Assembly (NCBI RefSeq): GCF_037975245.1
Contig: NC_092562.1
Coordinates: 24,787,554 to 24,851,553 of the forward strand
DNA from: Apostichopus japonicus
Lineage: Eukaryota > Echinodermata > Holothuroidea > Aspidochirotida > Stichopodidae
Length of the DNA stretch: 64,000 bases
Direction: 5' to 3'
The notes under the pieces are model-generated. The model saw nothing but the letters and a program-made list of their open reading frames with translations, had not been told where the DNA came from and made no database searches. The first letter of the stretch is position 1; every line of letters begins with the position of its first letter. Shown here one piece after another: positions 1 to 12,200 of the stretch. The position numbers and the translations under genes are program-made.

Positions 1-20
1 AATACCACAATGTTACAAAC

Positions 21-173
21 CTGTTTTCCTCTGAAATATAACCTTTGATGTTCGAGGGGGGCATCGAAGAGTTCGACAAGTTTTGTCTGTAGTTCTTCAA
101 TCTTCGTCAGCTTCGATAGTCCATCAACCTGTTTAGACGTCTTCCCGTCAAAAGTCCTGACCTGGATCCACAT
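21..173 (-). CDS. UHRF1: UHRF1-type E3 ubiquitin ligase, first coding exon (partial)
   Basis: Reading leftwards from an ATG at 173-171, 51 codons run to a GT donor whose first bases lie at 19-20 (exon end 21, phase 0). The peptide starts MWIQVRTFDGK and ends LEHQRLYFRGKQ. This is the N-terminal ubiquitin-like domain of UHRF1/UHRF2 (vertebrate proteins start MWIQVRT and have QRL-FYRGKQ at the same place). A 3' acceptor (pyrimidine tract then AG) lies just upstream, so the exon spans 21-207 with 34 bases of 5' UTR and a non-coding first exon farther right. UHRF1 binds hemimethylated CpG and H3 tails and recruits DNMT1; the other domains (tandem Tudor, PHD, SRA, RING) would lie left of this window. 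UHRF1 versus UHRF2 cannot be settled from this domain; non-vertebrates usually have a single gene. Confidence 0.86.
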
Positions 174-207
174 GGTTCTTAATGTTACTAGATCCCTAGG
201 ACAAGTT

Positions 208-2059
208 CTGAAAAAAGGGAACAGTGAAAATTATTTGATACAACTATGACTCAGCCTATCACCAGGGACTTTGAAGGGGTTGACAGTAAAAGACTGATCA
301 AGGGATAAGGAGTAGCTGACTAGCCAATAGTCACATTCAGAATAAAAGTTGACCAAAACTTTACACTTTTATGAACTTAAAGGTAGGACAATTCAGGGTA
401 TCTAACACGATAATACATCATTGGTAATATTGTAAGCAATGACCATAATTACAAAAGTAATTAATTATGGCCAAGTCTGCTGAATTAATCAAATGTGCAA
501 TGAGCAAAGCAACCCTCAATCAATGGTTTAAACTTGATCAATTTCAATTGCAGCTCTAGGCGTAGGCGTGTACAAGCATAAAATCGCTGGAATGTGTATC
601 ATGTAGTCGGCAAAAATAGCATTAGCAGATAGAGAAATGGGTCAGACAAAATCGAGCAATGATAGCTGTGGTTGAGAACTTGAGAATGTTGTGGTATTTC
701 CCCACAGAATTTATGTTACTTATTTTTTGATAAAAAATCGCCATGCTTTGGACTAAGTAGGTAAGTGAACCAATCGAGTAAATTTCACTGATCTTATTTC
801 AGATCCTTACTTAGAAGCCTAATGTAGGTTAGTCCGTAGGCCAATATCGCAATAATTAATTAAGATAAATACCTTTTTAGTTTTGCCTAGCTTTAGTTAT
901 AACTTAGCCTAGGCCAAGGTCTAAGTAGAATGTTAGTATAAATATAAGTATAACACACAAATGCAATTGTAAAATTTAGAGGGCCTGATGTTTCAATCCT
1001 ACTTTCCTGGCAGGATCTTAAGCGTACATGACGTTTTCAAAGTAGGCCTACATCACTCACCACCCAACCAGGAAGGACAATCAATAGGCTACCCTGGATT
1101 TGCTAGCTAACCTAGCTTAGTAAGTAATGATATAGGCCTATGTGATCTTGATATAGTATTGCAGAGCCTAAATAATTAAGTCCATTGATAGGCATAGGCT
1201 ACCCTGGCTAGCCTATGTCAGTTTAACTTCAGGGTAGGTCTTGGCCTAGCCAGAACTTAGGCCTAGCCTTAGTTAGGTGTCGGTAATGCCAAGACTTGGC
1301 AGTAGACCCGTTACTAGGCCTGGCAATAACAAATCGTATGGCCTAGCCTAACTTGCACGTTATTTCAATGGAAAACGGCAAACATCACCTTTGCTAAAAG
1401 CACTCGATTTAGACTTAGAACGTTTCTATATCAATCAGTGTACTGCAGACTCACAGTCACACTGACATTATATACTCGATCCAACTCCAGGCTAGGTGCA
1501 ATGGTGCAGGTCCTTGTTGTTAGTTCAGTAGTAGTACGTTGAAAAATTATACCACATACGTATACTGGTATATGCCAACAGTAACACCGAATGAACTGGT
1601 CTGTGTTTTTGTACATCGTGCATGCTGTCCTTCAGTTCTAAACAACGTGTGTAAGAGAAATTTGGCGGGAAATAATTGACCTTAAAATGGTATGAATATT
1701 CATATCAAGTAAAAAACAAAAAAACATTTGACTTACTTCAAGTGGTAAAGGCAAGTGGTTAAAAACACAGTCGTTGGCAGAACGGGGACAAGAAGAAGAT
1801 GTACCAAATGTCTCACCGATTCTTCAAATGACTGTTACCCGCCGCTTACGTACACTGTTAAGTTTTCCTTCTATACTACATGCATTTCCCTTGCTAATTT
1901 CATTAGTGTTGCATGTAAAAATGAAAGCCTATAGTTGCAAACAATTGCAAATCGATTTCAGTTTCAACTCTTTTCACAACAATTCAGAATATTTGATGGG
2001 TTAATTGATTGAAAGTTTCCAAAGAAATAAAATCTTCTTTGAAGAATTGCAGCAGGATT
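208..2059. other. Non-coding upstream region of UHRF1
   Basis: No convincing exon apart from the E2F-like site described separately. The stretch from about 800 to 1350 is dense in AGGCCTA/TAGCCTA words, a compositional habit repeated at 50.2-50.4 kb and 59.5-59.7 kb. The untranslated first exon and promoter of UHRF1 probably lie between about 1.3 and 1.7 kb. Confidence 0.5.
1661..1672. promoter_or_regulatory. E2F-like site upstream of UHRF1
   Basis: The 12-mer TTTGGCGGGAAA matches the canonical E2F/DP binding site. It lies about 1.5 kb upstream of the UHRF1 start codon, where a non-coding first exon is expected because the coding exon begins with a splice acceptor. Vertebrate UHRF1 is a known E2F target expressed in S phase. 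The motif is seen directly; its function and the position of the transcription start are inference. Confidence 0.4.
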
Positions 2060-2145
2060 TGAAACTTATGTTTATGAGAGGGTCCTTCATGAAGACACTA
2101 ACGCCGGGTCCTCTTTCTTAATTGCCTCTACTAAACTAAAACATT
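2060..2145 (+). repeat. Non-LTR retrotransposon 3' tail remnant
   Basis: A GGGTCC...GGGTCC stretch runs into CTACTAAACTAAAAC. The same arrangement (GGGTCCTTGATGGGGAC followed by CTACTAAACTAAACTAA) follows the reverse-transcriptase C-terminal fragment at 62.6 kb, so this looks like the 3' end of the same non-LTR family, 5'-truncated. Confidence 0.4.
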
Positions 2146-2364
2146 AGTGATAACAGAATATATGTGTTAACTAGTGAGTTACGATCGTAATTATCGTAGT
2201 AGTATCGTGCAATTTCCCTAACTCGAAAAGAAGGGTTCATGGTGTATGGCAAAACACGGTTACTGCATGCACCTTTAGGCTAATTTTTCAACATGTGGTA
2301 TGTACAATGCTGCTCAACAATGAAACCTTAAGTAAATGTTTTTTCTGTTATACTCCGTGAACCT

Positions 2365-2605
2365 TCAAATAAGCGCGCGTCCGGCATGACCACCATTTGG
2401 ACCGCTGATGGCGCCGCGGACCGTTGAGAATATGGTGGCTGGATTACTGTAGGCGGCCCACTAGAGGTCCAGGCTGGCGAAATTTTGGCCATCATCGGGC
2501 CGTCCAGCAACCACTATGGTTTATATGCGGGGGCCCTCCGCACGTGGCCCTCTAGAGGTTGGCCCCCGAAGGACCCGCTCTCGCGGCCGGGCCACTGCTT
2601 CACTA
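2365..2605. repeat. GC-rich island with internal quasi-repeats
   Basis: A sharply GC-rich block in AT-rich surroundings, with recurring GGCCC-CTCTAGAGGT and GGCC-centred palindromic pieces. It resembles a decayed MITE-like repeat, but no termini or target duplication could be identified. A CpG-island reading is possible but less likely given the internal repetition. Confidence 0.3.
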
Positions 2606-2945
2606 TTTTATATTCAGCATTTACAAAACTTTAGTTCAGAACAGACTATCATGTCAAAAGGAAAAGGAAACTTTAAAGGTTCAGCATACGTGACCAATGG
2701 GTCACTCAAGAGTATATCCTATAAACGGCAAGTATCATGTCATCGGTGCATTCTTCATATCTCCTCAAGTGTATTACAAAAATGAGAATACATCATTTTT
2801 AATCTCATAGATTTCCCGGCCCCCTCCATACAAGCACGGGATCTCGGAGATGTAGTCGGGCCCTTGACACACAGGCTATCATGCCAACCCTCCAGGCTTG
2901 TCAGTCATGTGTGTGCATGCCTCCATTCCCACACATCAACTAGAC

Positions 2946-3030
2946 CAGGGGTTCCCTAACTGGGGTGCATGAACCCCCATGGGGTGCGTGCGTCCATCCC
3001 ATGGGTGCGTGAGACGTTTCTGAAAGTCAA
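2946..3030 (+). mobile_element. Possible left end of a Charlie-like hAT element
   Basis: Starts CAGGGGTTCCCTAACTGGGG and continues through GTGC/CCCC inverted motifs to GTGCGTGAGACG. CAGGGGTTCCCAAACTGGGG-type starts are typical of hAT-Charlie/Tip100 non-autonomous elements. No matching right end was found in the following 700 bases, so the element is truncated or decayed. Confidence 0.35.
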
Positions 3031-3414
3031 AACTATAGTACTTTTTGTTGAACAAAAATCTGATATATTATATAATTTAGTAATGTACAAATGTCGTACC
3101 AATCGACAAACTCTTTTCGCGTGCATACGCATATGTTGCCATAGTAGTACCGTATACCGTGCATGTGATAAATAACTGAATTATGAAACAGACGCAGGCC
3201 GCATGACTTTGGTGAAGTTGGTGTATGCATGACAGAACAATATTACACTATGAACTTGATCTTTTACGATTATACTCACAAGTCACATGGTCACGTGTGA
3301 GCCGAACTTGCGTGTTTGTCAGAAAGGACAAAGCGTATATAGATTGTAGATTGTTTTGTAGTGGACTGTATAATGGCATTTTTGCGCACAAGCCTTCTAA
3401 CGTACATTCAACAA

Positions 3415-3490
3415 ATGATGATGATGATGATGACGACGACGACGGCGACGACGACGACGATGTTGATGACGATGATGATGATGATGATGA
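3415..3490 (+). repeat. (GAT/GAC)n trinucleotide microsatellite
   Basis: About 25 units of ATG/ACG (frames GAT, GAC, GGC). It creates open frames encoding poly-Asp or poly-Met/Thr. No splice context or homology supports coding, so it is treated as a microsatellite. Confidence 0.85.
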
Positions 3491-3916
3491 AGGAAACTTT
3501 GAGATATGTCAACTGTTTGGAATGCTTCTTTAAAGGATGCTGACGTCGGTGGTTTCTCTATGTCCATAAATGACGATTTTTCAATTTAACATTTTAGGCC
3601 TTACAATTGACTTTAACAGTGCCTTTTTTTGGAAGTGACCCAGACTAAGTAATTCAGCCACTCTGATTGTTAAACTATGGTGGTGAATGGATTGTTGCTC
3701 CAAAAAATTAAAAATAAATCAAATCAAATAAATACCGCAGTAACGTTTGACGGTCTGCAAAGTATCGAAAATATTTTTCAAGGCTTAATTAATTCAGTGA
3801 TCTGATCCCTCTCCTCTCTATATTGTCATGTACAATCAACTACGTGTCAATAACTGACCACAGCAACCGCCAGTGTAGCAGTAGTATGTTGTCTCCTGCA
3901 TGTAGAAAGTGTCCGC

Positions 3917-3950
3917 CCGTGGTATAGCGGCTATAGCCGCTATACCACGG
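3917..3950. repeat. Perfect 34-bp palindrome
   Basis: The block from CCGTGGTATAGCGG to its own reverse complement ending CCACGG is a perfect 17-bp-arm palindrome with no loop. It is flanked by GTGTCCGCC on the left and ATGTCCGCC on the right, a near-direct repeat. It could be the core of a small palindromic transposon with its target duplication, or a cruciform-forming sequence. Confidence 0.8.
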
Positions 3951-6714
3951 AAATAATGTCCGCCTGGACTCCTTGAAAACTTGGTCCCCATGAAACCAGA
4001 GGATACATGGTCCCCCGCGGGAAAACCTCAAGGAAAGGGAACTTTTTGATAGGACTGTTTCAAATGAGGCGATATATAGTAACTATCAGAAAACTACCTA
4101 TTGCGATAGGACGTAGGTTTAAGTATATAAACTGAGAAATATCTTTTGATGTTAGTATGATTACACAAAGCTACTTTCAACTGGTTTCATTCATTTCGTA
4201 GCGTGGGAAAGCCGCTAATGTAACCGACTATCGGTGAACTTCCAGTGAAAGTTACAAATGCCGTAGGACCGTCAGGCAGTCAGAGGTTCCAAATAAGCCA
4301 CGGTACGTGGCGACACGTTTGGTCGGTGATTAATAAATGACAACAGCTGCATATCCGAACTTGGAAGGTTAGTAGAAATAATTGTATAGGGGCTACCATT
4401 TTGCCCAAATGTGTGTGATTTCATAGTGCCACCAGAAAATAAGCCAAAGTATATGCAAATTAAACTATTGTTAAGAAAATAACAACCAGCCTTATAGTGG
4501 CCGTGGGGTTTCATCTCCACATCAATGACATCCCCTAAACGGATGCAGATTTTTACTTCCCTTGTGCATCTTTGTCTCAGACCATCGAACAGAACGGGGT
4601 GGTACGTGTCACTGGTGTGCGTGGAAGGGGAAGAAGTATTGTCAAAACAAAATTTGATTTATAATGCAAATGTTACAACAAAGCTTACTCTTTTCAAATA
4701 TTTATTTTAGTAAAAGGTCAAAGTGATATCCGTTAGGAATACTAAACTTCACCGAAGTTACGTTGCGTGACTCGCTGAAACCCAAACACATACCGGTACT
4801 TCATATTGGGTATGACCGGAAGGAATATCACGATTATAAACAAAAATGCTGGACGAACACTTTTGTCCTGCCGGACATAATTTATGAGTAAATAATATCC
4901 GGTCAGAAATATTTGCCTGGTGACTAATGTACGGTTGGATATTATCTAATAGTGGGACAGACAATATCAATGTTACACCGACACCAGCCTCATAAATCTC
5001 TCAACGAAGACTGTTTTTTAAACTTGTACACTTCAAAAATTATCAAAGATTTGCTGGCGTCCCATATTTAAACAGAGCCACCGCTCAGCTAGTTAGCTGT
5101 AAACAGAAAATAACGTAAACTTTCCGGAGTGCTTCTTTAACGTTAGTTGTCAACCAAAACAGTGCCTGGATTTGATTCTTAATCCTATAACTAGCACCGA
5201 TTTCGGTATCAAGGTGGAAGCTTTCTGTTTTCCTGGGGACTACCCTATTGGTAGTAGGTATAACTGTCCCGTCTATTATGTTAACCTTAGGCTACCGATG
5301 TAAACAAACCCAACCAGGCGAGATCGTTCCTACCAAGTACCAGTGCATATACTGTAACTCATGTCACACTCACAGAAAGTACATCATGTATTTGTGTGAT
5401 ATAGGCTACAGCCTAAGTTAGACACAAACGACTTGGGCTTTTTTGCACCCTTTCGCCTAACCTGTACTGTAGCCAACAATAGTGCATATATAATATCCTA
5501 GCTGTAGGTAAGCATAGGAATTAGGAGTACCACCAGACCTAAGTTAGCCTTTACTATCCTAATTACTGTGCTACAGGCTAGACAGTAACTAAGTTGGAGA
5601 TCCATAGACTTGTCTTGTTATAGCTCAGTGACTGAGTTATGCCTGACACATGTTCTCTTTAGGCCTTTAAAAGTTGCTGTTGTTTCATATGATTTGTGTG
5701 ATCTAACAGTTACATAGCAAGCTGAAGTTGTTTCGCCATGTTGGAGTAGACTTAGAGCTTGGGGTCTGGCCTTGGCTTAAGCTTGCACGGTTTCGTGAAA
5801 ACTTACAACCGGTTTTTCTCTAGCAATAAACCGAATCTGGCTCAAAAACCGTTTTTTTTCCCTCCCGAATTGCATTGAAAACATCCAAATCTTGATCGCT
5901 AAGGTGCATATTTTTGAAGCTTACCAACAGCGGGTCCAAGTCTGTTCGTTAGCAGTGAAGGGTAAAAATTAAGGAGAATAAATTCAAGAAATGTTACTGC
6001 CTTCATGACTCACATTTTATTACCCACGTTAACTAAACTGAAGTAAAAATGTCAAAAAGAAATGTGTTAGTGAAATGTTTTCTTAAAGTTTTAACATCAC
6101 GTACACGTATTGTTTGTCTTGTGTTTACTATACTTCACGAAGTTCAAATTCGTGTTCCAAAAAAAAATCACTGTCATGTTATATTATATGTTATATTTTC
6201 GGAGATTAGGGCCGAGCATAAACCCCATTATGACCAATTGGAGATCGTAAAAACAAATTGCTTTACAATATGATTGGTCCAATATATTCAGTAGTGGCTG
6301 ACAGAGTGTTCAAAGGTACCAAATTGCACGAGGCTCTAGCCATGTTCGCGGGTGGTGTCTTGGCGGTAAAATAAATTTCTCTTCAAGGAGTGAAGAGAAT
6401 TTACCGTCTACACTTTCAAGTAGAAGTTGAAAAATATCGCTGGCAAAAGCGGGGATTAGGTCGGCAAAGAATATAAATTGTTAACGTTAAAGTTGGAAAC
6501 GTGTGTTCATCAACGTAAACGAAAACCAACTGAGAGACGCCTTGCCTGATAACTGATAAGAAGAAATGTTGAAAGGAAAGGAAACTAAAATTTATTAGCA
6601 TACAAAGAAGAATTGTCCAACAGCAACATCTGTAATTTCCAGCCATGTATGCAACATTTTTACTCCTTTAATATTCCTTGACTCAAGCCTGACGCCATCT
6701 TGTTAATAATGGAC

Positions 6715-6839
6715 TGTGATTGTTCTAATGTTACTTGTTGCATCTTAGTTGTTAAACTCAGAGCCCCCCCCCCCCCTTGTGATTGGTCTAATGTTACTTG
6801 TTGAATCTTAGTTGTTAAACTCACAGAGCCCCCCCCCCC
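6715..6839 (+). repeat. 63-bp tandem duplication with poly-C ends
   Basis: Two units starting TGTGATTG and ending in runs of 11-13 C. They lie inside the hAT element, next to the 251-bp duplication. Confidence 0.8.
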
Positions 6840-7341
6840 CTGCGACTCTACATGTCGTATGGTATTGTGGATTGCGCAATGTACCTTTCAAGTTTTAACG
6901 ATCATTTTTTGAACACGAACTGTGCTCAATGTGTTTGAAAAGATTTTCTCCATATCCTCTATTGTTAAATTGAAGTTAAATAATAAGAACAACACAAAGA
7001 AGCCAAACATGGATATAACAATTTATTTTGAACTGCATCTCGTCATTTGAGTGTGTACTTCTCACAACTACTAACGTTGGCCACCAAGGTCTGCGACTCT
7101 ACATGTCGTATGGTATTGTGGATTGCGCAATGTACCTTTCAAGTTTTAACGATCATTTTTTGAACACGAACTGTGCTCAATGTGTTTGAAAAGATTTTCT
7201 CCATATCCTCTACTGTTAAATTGAAGTTAAATAATAAGAACAACACAAAGAAGCCAAACATGGATATAACAATTTATTTTGAACTGCATCTCGTCATTTG
7301 AGTGTGTACTTCTCACAACTACTAACGTTGGCCACCAAGGT
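6840..7341 (+). repeat. Two-copy 251-bp tandem duplication
   Basis: Units 6840-7090 and 7091-7341 both start CTGCGACTCTACATG and end GGCCACCAAGGT. I saw only one difference (CTATTG versus CTACTG), so the duplication is recent. It is internal to the hAT element at 5778-7709. Confidence 0.92.
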
Positions 7342-7717
7342 CAGTTCAATACTACAAGGTCACCTAACTGATTCACGCATATAAGGGCTGCATAGCCTAA
7401 TGTTAGGCCTAGCTATCCACCCTCAAGCACTGGTGTGTGCCGATCGTATAGCTGACAATGTCGTCTATCAGAAAAGCTTTCTCTTGTTGCAATTTACTTT
7501 CATATTGCAAAAGAACAGTAAATAGGAGAAACAAAAGTCAACAAATGATGGATGGAAGCTTTAACTTTGTTTTTTCCAATATTTGCAATTCACATTTTGG
7601 TTTTTCCGTTTTTTTCGGTAGTACGGTTTTCTTAAAATAAAAATTAGTACCGAAATTCGGTCGGAAAAAACCGGTTTCGGTACTAAAACCGGTTTACCGT
7701 GAAAGCCTACCTTGGCT

Positions 7718-9264
7718 GTTGAGATTTTGCTCAGTAAAAGTATAAAGGCGGTTTACATGAAGGCAAAATAATACCTCCCAAAGCAAAAGTAGACATAGGC
7801 TAGGCCTAACTTAGCGATGACTTGATGGGACCTGGAAATATGTTAACAGAAACCTTAATTTAAGTTCAATATATATTTTCAGCTTTCATCTTGCCTTTAT
7901 TTGTCAATAGAAATAAATTTGTGTTACTGTACTCCATATATAAGCTCAGTGCAGATTTGTATATTCATCCTCTTAATGGATCAAGTCCCTTCTTTCTCTA
8001 GTCAGATTATTCCATTTATTTTCACTGTAACTAAGGTGTCTGACACGTGGTTGTCAGTGTAATGTGAGAAATAAAAAAATATACCAAACTTGTGTCAAAA
8101 TCCCTTAGTGACATTGATTTATTAAATGAAGTAAGTTAAAGGGATTTGAAATGTTGTTGTCAAGATAATTTGAGAATAACAAAACAACTTAATCACTCTA
8201 AAACAAGAAGCCATAAAAATAATGGAAGAATCTGACCAGTGGGAGATGAAACTTGATTAATGTTAAGTTTTCTCATTTGCCAAGAGTGAAATTAATTAAA
8301 ATTTGGTTTATAATGTGATGTTCTTCATAGAAGACAATTAAAGATTTAAAAATAAATCGCATTAGACCACAAACCTGTGTTCAGTGTCGGTGAAACAAAG
8401 GTTGTGAAAACAAAGGAATAACATGACAGAAAAGTAGGCAGTCAGTCCCTTTATATCATGCATGTGCATAACTACTGTAGCGAATGTTTATTCATTTAAA
8501 TAAAACTAGAATTAAGAAAAGACTTGTAAAATGGTCAATCTTTGATGGGATTTGTAGCTATTTCAATGATTTCTATGCCTGTTAGAGTAGTGAGGTTCAT
8601 GTTTTCCCTGCTGTAGGTGTTCGTAGACCTTTAAATACCAAAGCTGATTGTAGTGGTCAGGAATGGTTAGTTTGTGCTAATAATTTGGAATGCGTAAGAA
8701 GGCTTTTTAAGATCTAGCGAGTCTATGATTGAAGCAGAGTCAATAAACGGTTAAATTATAGTTTAACTTTTTCGTTCAAAACTTTCAAACTGCTTCACAC
8801 ATCGATTGCACTGTACATGGCATGCAATGATTACAATGATAAAAATTAAGAGCAATTGTGTAATGTGTGGTAATCTCTAAAATATAATTTTAAATAAACT
8901 ATTTGATTTCCTGTCACTCCTTGGATTAGCATGACACCAGTAGTGTCCAATGCGTATGTTTCTTACTCTGTATCGTAAAGGATACAGTTACAGTATACAT
9001 ATTTGCATTCCAAGATGATACTGAGGTCTTCATGACAATTAAATGCCAAATTGAGCATACTTTTTCAAAATCCTTTTAAACTTTGTGTCTTTCAGCATTT
9101 GTTTATTGAGACGACGAATAGAGGACCTGGATGCAGATCAGTCCTGTTCTAGGCTATTCGGAGGATGCTTTTAATTTAGTCTCTGCTGTACTCTACTACT
9201 GTAGGTCTCAACACACCAGGTTACACCAAATGATCATCTCATCACAGAGCCATACTCTGTTACC
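7718..9264. other. Non-coding region upstream of ANKRD13C
   Basis: AT-rich, no coding exon seen. A CTTTCAG acceptor near 9095 precedes the 5' UTR of the first coding exon of ANKRD13C. An in-frame TAG about 60 bases upstream of the ATG limits that exon's coding part, so an untranslated first exon must lie farther upstream. Confidence 0.5.
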
Positions 9265-12200
9265 ATGACAACTATAGCAAGCTACCCTGACTATCCTCTG
9301 CATGAGGCAGTTTTCCAGAAGAACATAAAGAGTCTTTCAGCGAGACTGAGAAATGGATGTCAAGTTGGAACAAAAGATAAGCATGGTAAGCTGCACAATG
9401 ACTATTTTGTATTTGTTATCAATCGATGGCAAACTTAGGGTTTTGTCATTGTGAATTGAAGAACACTGTACTTCTTTGACAAAATGGTGTCTTTTAGTAG
9501 GAAATAATGAAGAGGATAAGAAAGCAAACCGAGCCATGAATAGCCTTGATATCTTGTACTCTGAATCTTAATTCCAGGGATGTATAAATCTGCAAACATA
9601 CAAACCAGTAGTGTTGCGCCGATATTACCAATATCGGTTTTGGCCGATATCCGATATTATCATCCCAATATCGGCCCGATACCGATACCGATATTTTTTA
9701 ACAGACAAAATAAAGGCAAAATCGTACTTTTAGTCATGCATACATTCACAAATAAATCTTCAAGTAAACAACAAAATATGGTGTTTTGTTTTCCTTTTGT
9801 CCTAAGTTGAAAAGAATGACTTTTTTCCTGGTTTTGAAAAAGAGAATGGTAATTGAAACCCAACCGGAATCTTTTTCACAACAGCGCTGCACACGATAAT
9901 AAAATGGACGCAGTAAATGTGAGCCTTAACATCGTAGACTTACAAGAAGCTACAGTGTTAACGTATGCTTGCCAAATTGCATATTAATTAGTTTACGAAC
10001 TGTCGATCACAATGTAATATTTATTATAAATTTAAAATGACAGTTGCAGGCTACGTTTCAAATATCAAACTGGAACATTCAGCAAGACTACGTGAAGCAT
10101 CGTATTCAACCGTGAAACTACCTACCACACAAGTTCAAAGAATAAGTACAACATCCTTCTTCTAAACACTTTATGTAATGTATTAACGCTTCTACAACGG
10201 AATACCAATTGCGCACATTCCTGGAACAACAGGTGAATTTATTAGCGAGCCCCTGGGAAAACCCGCCATTCGGGGACACGTGACAGCTCACATTTTTCAA
10301 CACACCTCAAACAGAGGTAAACAATGGTTAGTGGAAAAGTCGAGCCCGAAACGTATAGAAATACTGTTGTGTGACGTAGTCTACTTCAACGCAAGATGAA
10401 TGGCGATTGGTCAGTACAATCTGTTGGAACGTTTCATTTAGACTGGGGTAACAACGTTTGACTGTCTATAAACACAGGGCCGCAGCACATGACGTTGGGT
10501 TTTCTCGTTTTTCTTTCCGAGAAATGTTTCTTCCAACAATTGCCATACGCTACCAAGAAGGTCAAGGGAACTGACATTGACACAGATTGTCACTAATGTA
10601 ATGAACTTGATGAAATAAAAATGATGATGAGCGAGCGACAAAACCAGCAATTATTTTTACAAATCTTAAAATTTAGGGGCTCAACTGAAAGAAGTATTTA
10701 ATAAGAAGCATGGGCGGGGTGCAAGCAAAAGTGGATGAAAGTTGAAAAGTTCATACACCTACAAAATAAAAGAGGAAAAAATACATGCTTGGAAGTTTAC
10801 ATGTTCAACGTCGAATGACTGGAACCCCGAACCCTAATGACGATATTGACTGACAAATGGGGTTCTAACCGGGGGTGGGGAAGGGCAATTTCCAGGTCCT
10901 GTGTCCTTCAACTTTTAGAACCCATTTTTATGATACTTTTCCTTCCTAGCTTCATAACTTTACAAGCTGCAATGTTGGTCTCACCATTTGCTTGCAAAAA
11001 TTCAACCAGTTAACATCTCTCTCTAATCGTTTGCCGTGTTCATCATCTTAAAAAATTAAGATGCCTCGAGTTAGCAAAATTTGGGATTATTTTGTTGTAA
11101 ACGCAGAGGACACAAGGAAAGCTAGGTGTACACTATGTAGCACATCTATTTCTCGTGGTGGCACTTACTCAAAACAATTCACAACCACCAACTTAAAAAG
11201 TCATCTGAGATGCAACCATGGTGCCATATACAAGGAATTTGAAGAAGCACAGAGGACGGCAGAAGCCCAAAAACGCCAAGCTAAGGAAGATAGGGATCGA
11301 GCCGGGCCATCAACATCGAAGCAGGCAAAGCAGGCGCACCAAATGCAACTGAAACAGATGGTGGACAAAGTAACCCTTTGGACGGTCACAGATCCCCGTA
11401 CGCTGCGAGCGAACGCCCGTTTAGCCGAGATGATTTCTCTAGACCTACAGCCATTTAACATCGTGAATAATGTTGGCTTTCAAAGACTTTGCTCTGTTTT
11501 AGAGCCAAGGTACCAGCTGCCATCTCGACAACACATAAGCAGTAAACTTATTCCAAACATTTTTGAAAGAGTGAAAGCCAAAGTGAGCGAAGAACTGAAG
11601 GACATGAGTTACATCAGCTTAAGTACTGATATCTGGTCCTCAACTGTTGGGGCAAATTCGTTGATGAGCCTGACCGGCCATTGGATAAGTGAAGACTTTG
11701 AACGGAAGCATTGTGTTCTAAACGCTTCATCGTTTGTCGGACGCCACACCGGTGAAGCAATTTGTGCAGAAATTGAACGAATGTTGGCTACATGGGAACT
11801 GGAGCATGGAAAAGTTGTTGCCATTTTACGTGATAATGCAGCCAATGTCATTAATGGACTTACTCGTACTGGGATCAACCACCAGGGTTGTTTTATCCAT
11901 ACTTTACAATTAGTTGTTCACGATGGACTTTCAACTCAACGATCGGTAAATGACATGTTGGCCATTGGAAGGAGAATTGCTGGACATTTTAACCACTCCC
12001 CACTAGCCCATCACAGATTGCAAGAGTTGCAAGTAAAACACGAACTGCCACAACACCACATTACTCAAGATGTTCCAACCAGGTGGAACAGTTCATTTCT
12101 TATGTTGGAAAGGCTTTTAGAACAAAAAACTGCTATAGCGGAGTACGCTAGTTTGTATGATATCCCTGTGATGACGACAAGCCAGTGGAACCTGGCCCGA

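Larger units (their letters stand above)
5778..7709. mobile_element. hAT-type DNA transposon, non-autonomous (1.9 kb)
   Basis: Left end TAAGCTTGCACGGT and the reverse complement of the right end TAGGCTTTCACGGT form imperfect terminal inverted repeats. Both ends carry subterminal AACCGGTTT and ACCG palindromic motifs. The 8-bp sequence CCTTGGCT occurs immediately outside both ends (5770-5777 and 7710-7717), a perfect target-site duplication of hAT length. No transposase-like frame is present, so the copy is non-autonomous or a deletion derivative. A hairpin lies near 6365-6404, and the tandem duplications at 6715-7341 are internal. Confidence 0.8.

Noticed and set aside
3225..3533. Poly-Asp open frame
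   Set aside because: Frame created by a (GAT/GAC)n microsatellite; no homology or exon borders.
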